Of a stretch of DNA of 16,165 nt, positions 7,880 through 14,312 are shown piece after piece. Positions within the stretch are counted from its first letter, which is position 1, and each line of letters opens with the position of its first letter. The position numbers were made by a program, and so were the translations under genes. A model generated the notes under the pieces. The model made no database searches. It saw nothing but the letters and a program-made list of their open reading frames with translations, and was not told the DNA's origin. The DNA is from Actinomycetes bacterium (lineage in GTDB: Bacteria > Actinomycetota > Actinomycetes > Mycobacteriales > Mycobacteriaceae). The stretch covers positions 1 through 16,165 of the forward strand of contig JAEZIA010000091.1 in the NCBI GenBank assembly GCA_023416315.1. Direction: 5' to 3'.

Positions 7880-7951
7880 CGCCACCTCGTTCTACCTTGC
7901 TGAGTACTATGCTCGCCGAAAAAGAGAATGCAATTTCCAGCGAGGAGAATG
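7880..7951 (+). promoter_or_regulatory. Candidate promoter and ribosome site of the HSDL2-type SDR
   Basis: A TACTAT hexamer (7905-7910) fits the TANNNT -10 core used in mycobacteria; no good -35 is visible. It would place transcription start near 7917. GAGGAG (7942-7947) lies 4 nt before ATG 7952 and 1 nt before ATG 7949, so 7952 is preferred. The earlier ATG at 7928 has only a weak purine run upstream. Confidence 0.35.
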
Positions 7952-8782
7952 ATGGCCCAGAAGCATTCGCTCACCGGACGCACGCTGGTCGTGTCGGGCG
8001 GCAGCCGGGGTATCGGTCTGGCCATCGCGCTTGGCGCGGCCCGGCACGGCGCCAACGTCGTGCTGCTGGCCAAGACCGCCGAGCCGCACCCGAAGCTGCC
8101 CGGCACGGTGTACACCGCGGCCGCCGAGATCGAAGCGGCGGGCGGCAAGGCTGTCGCCGTGGTCGGTGACGTGCGCAGCGAGGAGGACGTCGCTCGCGCC
8201 GTCGACACCGCCGTCACGGAATTCGGCGGGGTCGACATCTGTGTCAACAACGCCAGCGCCATCGCCACCGATCCCACCGAAACGTTGTCGGCCAAGAAGT
8301 TCGATCTCATGCAGCAGATCAACATTCGCGGCACGTTCCTGCTGACCAAGGCCTGCCTACCGCACCTGCGCACGTCGCCGAACGGTCACGTCGTGACCAT
8401 CGCCCCGCCGCTGAACCTCAACCCGCACTGGCTGGGCGCGCACCCGTCCTACACGCTGTCCAAGTACGGGATGACCTTGCTGTCGCTGGGGTGGGCGGCC
8501 GAATATGCCGACACCGGAATCGGTTTCACCTGCCTGTGGCCGGAGACCTATATCGCGACCTCGGCGGTGGCCAACTCGGCGGACTTCGAGGACGCGCTGG
8601 CGTCCTCGCGCAGCCCGGAGATCATGGCCGACGCGGCGGTCGAGATCATCACGTCGGCGGGGTCAGCGGTCAACGGTGGCTGCCTGATCGACTCCGACGT
8701 CCTGCGCGCGGCCGGCGTCGAGGACCTGTCCCATTACGGCGGTGGGGACAAGCCGATCATCGACATCTTCGTGGACCGCTGA
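7952..8782 (+). CDS. HSDL2-type short-chain dehydrogenase/reductase
   Basis: 276-residue NAD(P)-dependent oxidoreductase of the SDR superfamily. It shows the Rossmann motif GGSRGIG (16-22), NNAS in place of NNAG, and the catalytic YTLSKYG (Tyr167, Lys171). The block PPLNLNPHWLGAHPSY, followed by GMTLLSLGWA, is characteristic of proteins related to human hydroxysteroid dehydrogenase-like protein 2, although the sterol-carrier domain of HSDL2 is absent. In HSDL2 this block begins SPPLNLNP; here the residue before PP is Ala151. The variable loop after GAARHGANVVLLAKT contains EPHPKLPGTVYTAAAEIEAAGG, also typical of the group, which is usually linked to fatty-acid or lipid metabolism. Tandem ATGs at 7949 and 7952 make the start uncertain by one codon. 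Its stop lies in a palindrome shared with the stop of the convergent operon. Confidence 0.9.
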   Translation: MAQKHSLTGRTLVVSGGSRGIGLAIALGAARHGANVVLLAKTAEPHPKLPGTVYTAAAEIEAAGGKAVAVVGDVRSEEDVARAVDTAVTEFGGVDICVNNASAIATDPTETLSAKKFDLMQQINIRGTFLLTKACLPHLRTSPNGHVVTIAPPLNLNPHWLGAHPSYTLSKYGMTLLSLGWAAEYADTGIGFTCLWPETYIATSAVANSADFEDALASSRSPEIMADAAVEIITSAGSAVNGGCLIDSDVLRAAGVEDLSHYGGGDKPIIDIFVDR

Positions 8783-8786
8783 CGCG

Positions 8787-9392
8787 TCAGCTCACCGGCA
8801 GCAGGTCCGGATGCTCGATGCGGGCCGACTGGCCGTAGCTGCGGAATGCCTCGAATGACGTGACGGCCGAGTCCAGGCCGGCGGCGACCGCCGCCTGCGC
8901 CTTGAACACCCGTGCCGCGGCACTCAATTCATGTCGGACCTCCACGCCGGTGTGGCCCACGCTCGGCAGCCGCAGGTCACCCCAGACCGTGACTTCGGCA
9001 CGCCCCGCGTGCACCGAGGCGGCCAGCGTCTCGCGCACCTGATCGACGGCCGCGCACAGCGGGCCTGCCACCGCCAGTGCCGTCGGCGCGGCTGCGCCGC
9101 CACACACCGCGGTCAGGGCCACCGGCTGGACCCCCAGGATCTGGAGGGCGGCACGGTCGCTGGTGTCGGCCACGGCGACGCGCACGTCCCATCCGGCCAT
9201 CACCCGGTCGAACAGCCAGCCGCCGGCTGCGTTCACCACGTCGGCGACATGGGCGCCGATAACGTCGAGCTGGTAGTGGGTCGGCTGGGGCGTCCGCTGG
9301 CGCGACCTGCCCACCTCGCGCTGACGGTCTCGGTCGTCGAGTTCATGCACGCCGTCCAGCGTGACAGTCTGAGGCGAATCTGTAAAGGTCAT
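8787..9392 (-). CDS. Conserved hypothetical protein, last gene of the catabolic operon
   Basis: 201-residue protein I do not recognise. The ATG at 9392 overlaps the TGA of the hydrolase gene (ATGA), and no Shine-Dalgarno is visible, so translation is probably coupled. The N-terminal 45 residues are charged and low in hydrophobics. The core contains LDVIGAHVADVVNAAGGWLF followed by DRVMAGWDVRVAV and LQILGVQPVAL. The middle is Ala-rich (VCGGAAAPTALAVAGPLCAA). The C-terminal part has a predicted helical stretch (ELSAAARVFKAQAAVAAGLD). No transmembrane helix, signal peptide, metal-binding cluster or known catalytic motif is evident. Position as the terminal gene of a Baeyer-Villiger type operon suggests an accessory role, which is inference. 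An in-frame upstream ATG at 9488 would overlap the hydrolase by about 100 bp and is not favoured. Confidence 0.8.
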   Translation of the reverse strand: MTFTDSPQTVTLDGVHELDDRDRQREVGRSRQRTPQPTHYQLDVIGAHVADVVNAAGGWLFDRVMAGWDVRVAVADTSDRAALQILGVQPVALTAVCGGAAAPTALAVAGPLCAAVDQVRETLAASVHAGRAEVTVWGDLRLPSVGHTGVEVRHELSAAARVFKAQAAVAAGLDSAVTSFEAFRSYGQSARIEHPDLLPVS

Positions 9393-10315
9393 GGAAGGCC
9401 GAAGAAGCGCCGGAGTGCGTCGCCCTGCATCGCCAGCAGGGCCTGGCTGACCTCCCAGTCGGGCCGAAGGGAATCGAAACCGTGGCACGTCCCACCGAAG
9501 ATGTGCAGGTCGGTGCGGGCGCCGGACCTCATCAGTGCACCGGCGTAGTGCAGCGCCTCGTCACGCAACGGATCCAATTCCGAGCAGGTGATGAATGTGT
9601 CTGTCGCACCGATCAATTGGTGGGCGCGTCCGGGTACCGATGCGACGCTCGGCGCGGTGCCGGCGAGATAGTGCCGCCACATCAACTCGACTGCCGCCCC
9701 ATCGAAACCCGGTGTCGCGACGAACTCTGCCTTCGATGCGGTGGGTCGGTCGTCGAGGGCGGGCTGGTGTAGCAGCAGCCCTATGACAGGTGGCGCCTCC
9801 TCGGCGGCTGCGCGCTGTGCCAGCCCGGCGGCTAGTGCCCCGCCCGCGCTGTTGCCTGCCAGCACCAGCCGGTCCCGGTCAATCCCCAGATCCGCGTCCG
9901 CGTATGCCCACTGCAGGACCGCGGCGACATCGTCGAGCGCGGCGGGGAAGGGGTGTTCGGGGGCAAGGCGGTAGTCGACGGAGATCACCGTGCAGCTGGC
10001 CCGGCGGGCCAGTTCGACACATTGCCGGTGATCGGTGTCCAGATTTCCCAGCACGAATGCGCCTGCATGGCAATAGATCACCGCCGGTGACGGCGAGGGG
10101 GCGCCGCGGTAGATGCGCACTCCGACACCGCCTGCGGCGGTACCGTCGGTGATCTCGACGCCGGCGGTGTCGAGAAGTTCGACGACCTCGGCGCGACGTG
10201 CGTCGAGCGATTCCCGGACGGCGCCCAGCGTGCTCAGCGACAGGTCGGTGCGGGCGGCGGCGAACGCGTGCAGCGCAGGGTCGAGCCGTCGGAGAAGCTC
10301 ACGATCCGGATCCAC
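9389..10315 (-). CDS. Alpha/beta hydrolase of the hormone-sensitive lipase (HSL) family
   Basis: 308-residue cytosolic esterase-type enzyme predicted to hydrolyse short acyl esters or lactones. The nucleophile is Ser156 in GNSAGG, with acid Asp248 (LDPLRDE) and base His278 (GTCHGFD) in the usual order and spacing. YRLAPEHPFPAALDD (115-129) is the conserved HSL block. The oxyanion motif, usually HGGG, reads HAGA here (83-86) followed by FVLGN. The length of about 310 residues is normal. I chose GTG 10315, two bases after the TAG of the monooxygenase; an in-frame upstream ATG would extend well into that gene. Its stop overlaps the start of the 201-residue gene. Directly after a Baeyer-Villiger monooxygenase, its likely substrate is the ester or lactone that enzyme makes; this is inferred from context. 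Confidence 0.92.
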   Translation of the reverse strand: MDPDRELLRRLDPALHAFAAARTDLSLSTLGAVRESLDARRAEVVELLDTAGVEITDGTAAGGVGVRIYRGAPSPSPAVIYCHAGAFVLGNLDTDHRQCVELARRASCTVISVDYRLAPEHPFPAALDDVAAVLQWAYADADLGIDRDRLVLAGNSAGGALAAGLAQRAAAEEAPPVIGLLLHQPALDDRPTASKAEFVATPGFDGAAVELMWRHYLAGTAPSVASVPGRAHQLIGATDTFITCSELDPLRDEALHYAGALMRSGARTDLHIFGGTCHGFDSLRPDWEVSQALLAMQGDALRRFFGLP

Positions 10316-10317
10316 CG

Positions 10318-11781
10318 CTAACCGCCCGGCGGAGTGAACGTGTAGTCGCGTGGGCGGAATCGGCGGGTCATCGCCCAGAATGCACCGGCGCTGCGCGGCC
10401 ACTGGGTGACGACCCTGCCGTTGGGTGCGCGAAAGTAGTTGCTACAGCGGGTGGTCCACACGGTGCCCGTCATCCACCGGTCGATGTCGGCCAGGAACGT
10501 TGCCATGGTGTCGGCGCGGACCGCGACGTACCGTGTGCGGGTGCGGCGTAGATGTTTCAGGGCGCGCACGATGTAGCGGGCTTGGGCCTCGAGGACGAAG
10601 ATCACGCTGTTGGACCCAACATTGGTATTGGGGCCGTAGAGCATGAAGAAGTTCGGGAAGCCCGGAACGGCCATGCCCAGGTAGGCGAAGGCGCCGTCGC
10701 GCCAGGTGTCGTGCAGGGATCGTCCGTCCTCGCCGGTGACCTCGATCTGACCGAGGTAGTCGGTGGCGGCATAACCGGTGGCGCACAGCACCACGTCCAC
10801 GTCCAGTTCCGAACCGTCCTCGGTGACCAGCGAGCGGGCCCGCAGGGCGCGAGCCGGGCTGGGCACCACCTCGACGTGGGGCTGGGTCAGCGTGGACAGG
10901 TAGTCGGCGGAGAACACCAACCGCTTGCAGCCCAGCGGATGGTCCGGGGTGAGCTTGGTGCGCAGATCCGGGTCGGGCACCGTCGACTCCAGGAACCGCA
11001 GCGAGATGTCCCTGAACTCCTGTGTTTTGTCGCTGCCGTTCTCGATCACCGAGATGTTGCGTTCACTGCGCAGCCACAGTCGGGTCCGATAGAGCTTCTT
11101 GGCGAACGGTATTCGTTTGAACACCCAGCGCTCCCGGTCGCTGTACGGCCGGTCGGGCTTGGGCAGGATCCACGTGGGGGAGCGCTGCACCGAGTACACC
11201 TTGCCGGCGACTTTGGCGACTTCGGGCAGCAGTTGCGATGCGGTCGAGCCGGTGCCCAGCACGGCCACCCGCGCCCCGGTCAGGTCCACCGAGTGGTCCC
11301 AGCGCGCGGTGTGCATCAGCGTCCCGGTGAACGGTTCCTGCTCGTGCAGCTCGGGCAGCAGCGGGCGGGTGAACATCCCGACCGCCGAGACCACGATGTC
11401 GAAGGTGTGTTGGCCGCCGACCGAGTCGGTCAAGGTCCACGACTGCGTTGCCGAATTCCAGTGGGCGGCGACGATTTCGGTGCTCAGCCGCAGGTGCGGG
11501 CGCAGGCCGTGGCGGTCGGTGGAGCGTTCGAAATACTCCAGCAGTTCGGGCTGCCCGGGCCACATCCTGCTCCACTCGGAGTTCAGGTCGAACGAATAGG
11601 AGTACAGGTGCGATTTCACATCGCAGGCCAGGCCCGGATAGGTGTTGATCCGCCACGTTCCGCCGACACCATCCTCGCGGTCGAAGATCGTGAAATCCCG
11701 AAAGCCGGCCTTGGCCAGAAAGATCCCGAGTGCCAGCCCGCCCGGCCCGGCGCCGATGATGCCGACTGAGAGCGGCCTCAT
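10318..11781 (-). CDS. Type I Baeyer-Villiger flavin monooxygenase
   Basis: 487-residue FAD- and NADPH-dependent monooxygenase predicted to insert one oxygen from O2 next to a carbonyl, turning a ketone into an ester or lactone. The first Rossmann motif is GAGPGG (10-15), with GGTW at 40-43. The Baeyer-Villiger fingerprint FxGxxxHxxxW[PD] is fully matched by FTGTLMHTARWD (151-162). The second Rossmann motif is GTGSTA (176-181). CATGYAATDYL near the C-terminus is the conserved ATGY element. Length is close to mycobacterial enzymes such as EthA (489 aa). The start is ATG 11781, which overlaps the TGA of the SDR gene; the frame extends further upstream but only within that gene. The regiochemistry and the substrate cannot be inferred from sequence alone. 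It is the mechanistic core of the operon. Confidence 0.95.
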   Translation of the reverse strand: MRPLSVGIIGAGPGGLALGIFLAKAGFRDFTIFDREDGVGGTWRINTYPGLACDVKSHLYSYSFDLNSEWSRMWPGQPELLEYFERSTDRHGLRPHLRLSTEIVAAHWNSATQSWTLTDSVGGQHTFDIVVSAVGMFTRPLLPELHEQEPFTGTLMHTARWDHSVDLTGARVAVLGTGSTASQLLPEVAKVAGKVYSVQRSPTWILPKPDRPYSDRERWVFKRIPFAKKLYRTRLWLRSERNISVIENGSDKTQEFRDISLRFLESTVPDPDLRTKLTPDHPLGCKRLVFSADYLSTLTQPHVEVVPSPARALRARSLVTEDGSELDVDVVLCATGYAATDYLGQIEVTGEDGRSLHDTWRDGAFAYLGMAVPGFPNFFMLYGPNTNVGSNSVIFVLEAQARYIVRALKHLRRTRTRYVAVRADTMATFLADIDRWMTGTVWTTRCSNYFRAPNGRVVTQWPRSAGAFWAMTRRFRPRDYTFTPPGG

Positions 11782-12506
11782 CCGATCCGCAGGCATTGGC
11801 CACCGTCGACGACGAGCTCTGCACCGGTGATGAACGACGCGTGCTCGGACACCAGGAACGCCACCGCGTCGGCGACTTCCATCGGCTGGCCGAGCCGCCC
11901 GCTGTAGGACCGCTCGATCAGGCGCTGGCGCGCGGTGTCGTCGAGCATCGGGGTGTCGATCGGCCCCGGGAACACGGCATTGACCCGGATCCCGTCGCCG
12001 GCCAGTTCGGCCGCGGCGATCTGGGTCAGGCCGCGCAGCGCCCACTTCGACGATCCATAGGCAGCGTGGAACGGAAACGGCCGCATGGCGCCGGTGCTGC
12101 AGGTGTTGACGATCGCCGAACCCTGCGCCTTGCGCAGCTCGCCGAGTACCGCCCTGATACCGAGGAACGGACCCAAAGTGTTGAACCGCCAGCTGCTTTC
12201 GAAGCCCTCGGCGGTCTCTTCGGACAGCGACGCGCGGTGCAGGACGCCGGCGTTGTTCACCAGGACGCTCACCCCGCCGAATCGTTCGACCGTCGCTGCC
12301 ACGGCGGCCGCCCACAGCTCCTCGGAGGTGACGTCCAACTCGACGGCGAGCACGTCCGGGTCACCGAGTGTGTCGACCTGGGCGCGCAGGTCATCGATCA
12401 ACCGGTCGGCGGCCGCCACCTGGAAACCGTCGGCGCGCAGCCGGCGCACCAGTGCCGCGCCCTGGCCGCGGGCGGCTCCGGTGACCAGCGCCACCTTGAT
12501 GTTCAT
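11778..12506 (-). CDS. Classical short-chain dehydrogenase/reductase
   Basis: 242-residue NAD(P)-dependent alcohol/ketone oxidoreductase. The cofactor motif TGAARGQG occupies 9-16. Asp34 at the end of the second strand favours NAD(H). NNAG starts at 84. The catalytic set is Ser137, Tyr150 and Lys154 with the normal 13-residue Ser-Tyr spacing (AAYGSSK). NAVFPGPIDTPM and the C-terminal FITGAELVVDGG are standard. The length is that of a plain classical SDR. It lacks the insertion that marks mycofactocin-dependent SDRs although it shares their TGAARGQG. ATG 12506 has GAGGG at suitable spacing and overlaps the aldolase stop by 4 bp. In this operon it could supply the ketone to the monooxygenase or oxidise a hydroxy acid after ring opening; both are inferences. 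Confidence 0.94.
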   Translation of the reverse strand: MNIKVALVTGAARGQGAALVRRLRADGFQVAAADRLIDDLRAQVDTLGDPDVLAVELDVTSEELWAAAVAATVERFGGVSVLVNNAGVLHRASLSEETAEGFESSWRFNTLGPFLGIRAVLGELRKAQGSAIVNTCSTGAMRPFPFHAAYGSSKWALRGLTQIAAAELAGDGIRVNAVFPGPIDTPMLDDTARQRLIERSYSGRLGQPMEVADAVAFLVSEHASFITGAELVVDGGQCLRIG

Positions 12507-13258
12507 GCCCGGCCCTCGGCTTCGGCGAGGTGTGTGATCGCTCCGCGCCGCAACGCCTGCGACTCGGGAGCCAGGGTGATCATCTGAAAGCCCAATTCGG
12601 CCAATTCCTTTCCGGTCACACCGTCACCGGCGTGGATACCTGCCACGACACCGGCCGCCGCGGCGGCCTGCTGTACGCGTACCACCGCGTCCCGTACCTT
12701 CGGTTGGCTGGTCGCCTTGACGATGCCTTCGCCGAGTGAGATCGCCAGATCAGCGGGCCCGACGTAGACACCGGCCAGCCCGGGCACCGCGCAGATGTCG
12801 GCGACCGCGTCCAGGCCGGCCGCGGTCTCGATCATTGCGAACACACTGACCCGGTCGGCCAGTGCCGCGGGGTCGATGCCCAAGCCGGCGCGTAGCGGAC
12901 CGAAACTGCGAATTCCGTTGGGTGCGTAGCGTGTTGCCGCGACTGCCTCGGCAGCCTGCTCGGGGCGGTCGACCATCGCGACGATGATCGCGTCGGCGCC
13001 GGCGTCGAGCACCCGCCCGATCGGCGCGGCGGCGGTCGAGGGCAGCCGGACCGCGGTCGCGATCGGGAGATGCTCGATGCGACGCAGGATTTCGGCGACG
13101 TCGGCGTCGTCGAGATAACTGTGCTGGATGTCGAATCCGAGGTAGTCGTAACCGGCGTTGGTGAATTCGTGGGGGCCGAGGAACGACGGGCCGGTGATCC
13201 ACCCGCCCCACACCTGCGACTTGTCGGCGAGCGCTTGCTGCAACCTGCTGGCCGTCAT
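12503..13258 (-). CDS. HpcH/HpaI-family class II aldolase
   Basis: 251-residue TIM-barrel, divalent-metal dependent aldolase or lyase, related to 4-hydroxy-2-oxoheptanedioate aldolase and 2-dehydro-3-deoxyglucarate aldolase. Members split or form 2-oxo-4-hydroxy acids, usually with pyruvate as one product. Seen here: general-base region DIQHSYLD with His46, Arg71 in AVRLPS, metal ligands Glu144 (FAMIET) and Asp170 (GPADLAISLG), and GADAIIVAMV (87-96), all in family order. The usual D-x-EH sequence is DIQH here. Length is standard (about 250). ATG 13258 overlaps the TGA of the alcohol dehydrogenase gene. An in-frame extension toward 13918 lies within that gene and is not coding. In this operon it suggests that a 2-oxo-4-hydroxy acid or related intermediate is cleaved late in the pathway. 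Confidence 0.93.
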   Translation of the reverse strand: MTASRLQQALADKSQVWGGWITGPSFLGPHEFTNAGYDYLGFDIQHSYLDDADVAEILRRIEHLPIATAVRLPSTAAAPIGRVLDAGADAIIVAMVDRPEQAAEAVAATRYAPNGIRSFGPLRAGLGIDPAALADRVSVFAMIETAAGLDAVADICAVPGLAGVYVGPADLAISLGEGIVKATSQPKVRDAVVRVQQAAAAAGVVAGIHAGDGVTGKELAELGFQMITLAPESQALRRGAITHLAEAEGRA

Positions 13259-14226
13259 GACGCCACGATCGAGATCTTGACCCGTCCCGGGGTCGGGCGG
13301 CAGGCGAACTCGAAGGCGTCTTGCACCTCGGCGACGCCGAAGGTGTGGGTGACGTACATGTTCAGCAGATCGGGATGCTGTCGGGCGAAGGCATCGGCGG
13401 CATCGAGCACTCGCCTGCGCTCCAGTGTCACACCGGATTTCAGGGTCAGGTTGTTGCGCAGCATGGTGCGCATGCTGATCGGGTAGCTGTCGTCGTCGGG
13501 GACGCCGAAGTAGAACACGGTGCCGCCGAACGCGGTGGCCTCGACCGCGTTGTTGAGGGTGGCCACCTGGTGTCCGACCGCCTCGATCACCACATCGGGC
13601 TTGTCGTGTGGCGACAGGTGGGCCACCCACCGGTCGCTGGTGGAGCGCACCACCGTGTCGACGCCGAACTTCGCGCCGATGTCGTCGCGGTAGATCGGGT
13701 CGACACCGGTGACGTGCTCGGCGCCCGCGGCCTTGGCCGCATAGGAGAACAGCAGCCCGATCGAGCCCTGACCGATCACCGCGACCCGCTTGCCGGTCAG
13801 CGGCGGAAGCTGTTCGAGCGCATACAGAATGCAGGCCAGCGGCTGCAGCCCGACGGCGAGGGCGGGAGTCAGCGCCGGGTCGTACGGGGCCAATCCGGCG
13901 CCGTCGGAGATCACGCACTCCATCAGTCCGTCGAACCCGGATGCCCAGCCGACCACCCGATCGCCTTCGCGGTGCTCGGGGTGGGCGCTGGCCAGCACTT
14001 CGCCGACGATCTCGTGCACGGGAAAGCCGGCCATCTCCGCGGCCAGCGCGCCGGTGTCGCCGGGCAGCCGGCCTTGCACGCCCTTGAACCCGGGGATGTC
14101 ACTGCCGCAGATTCCGGCGGCGAGGAACTTCAGCAGCACCTGTCCGTCGCGCAGGCGGTCCGGCGTCGGCTCGGGCAACGTGACGCGCTCGAACGTGTAC
14201 GGCGCGACAAGCCGATAACACCACAC
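13255..14226 (-). CDS. Medium-chain alcohol dehydrogenase (zinc type, without structural-zinc loop)
   Basis: 323-residue medium-chain dehydrogenase/reductase. Potential catalytic zinc ligands are Cys40 in GICGSD, His71-Glu72 (here VHE rather than the common GHE) and Cys132. The NAD-binding motif is GQGSIG (152-157), with Asp176 at the end of the second strand, favouring NAD(H). The four-cysteine structural zinc loop expected between about residues 85 and 110 is absent; that region reads HPEHREGDRVVGW then GFDGLMECV. The protein is accordingly shorter than the usual 340-370. The start is GTG 14226, with GGAGG 9 nt upstream. First gene of the six-gene operon, directly downstream of the divergent control region. 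It probably oxidises a secondary or cyclic alcohol, or a sugar-like polyol, to the carbonyl compound; the substrate is unknown. Confidence 0.92.
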   Translation of the reverse strand: MWCYRLVAPYTFERVTLPEPTPDRLRDGQVLLKFLAAGICGSDIPGFKGVQGRLPGDTGALAAEMAGFPVHEIVGEVLASAHPEHREGDRVVGWASGFDGLMECVISDGAGLAPYDPALTPALAVGLQPLACILYALEQLPPLTGKRVAVIGQGSIGLLFSYAAKAAGAEHVTGVDPIYRDDIGAKFGVDTVVRSTSDRWVAHLSPHDKPDVVIEAVGHQVATLNNAVEATAFGGTVFYFGVPDDDSYPISMRTMLRNNLTLKSGVTLERRRVLDAADAFARQHPDLLNMYVTHTFGVAEVQDAFEFACRPTPGRVKISIVAS

Positions 14227-14312
14227 AGGTTCAGGCCTCCGATAATGCGTGGGTCGTTGACAGTGCCACGTACGGAGCGTGACACTTGTGCGATGTTTTG
14301 TAAAGGTAGCCT
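14227..14312. promoter_or_regulatory. Divergent control region of the catabolic cluster
   Basis: 86 bp separate the GTG of the alcohol dehydrogenase from the ATG of the SMP-30 gene. It holds a TTGACA hexamer (14257-14262, plus strand), an imperfect inverted repeat directly abutting it (14262-14286), and ribosome sites for both genes: GGAGG on the minus strand at about 14236-14240, and AAAGG on the plus strand at 14302-14306. A good -10 at 17-18 bp from TTGACA is not present (TGACAC or GACACT), so the promoter assignment is tentative. Confidence 0.5.
14262..14286. promoter_or_regulatory. Candidate operator, inverted repeat
   Basis: AGTGCCACG (14262-14270) and CGTGACACT (14278-14286) are inverted repeats matching at 8 of 9 positions around a 7-bp spacer. 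The site overlaps the last base of the TTGACA hexamer and lies between the two divergent starts, where a TetR- or GntR-type repressor could control both transcripts. No regulator gene is present in the window to pair with it. Confidence 0.4.

Noticed and set aside
5702..7885. A 727-residue open frame on the minus strand opposite the DHA2 transporter
   Set aside because: The product is dominated by Arg, His, Gln, Asp and Gly with no domain, and lies opposite a clear 14-TM transporter. It is a GC-driven shadow frame.
7928..7951. ATG 7928 as the start of the HSDL2-type SDR
   Set aside because: The GAGGAG ribosome site lies downstream of it and fits ATG 7952. The seven or eight extra residues precede the normal SDR N-terminus.
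11778..12506. Mycofactocin-dependent SDR
   Set aside because: TGAARGQG is shared with that group, but the protein is 242 residues long without the group's insertion, and no mycofactocin biosynthesis gene is nearby.
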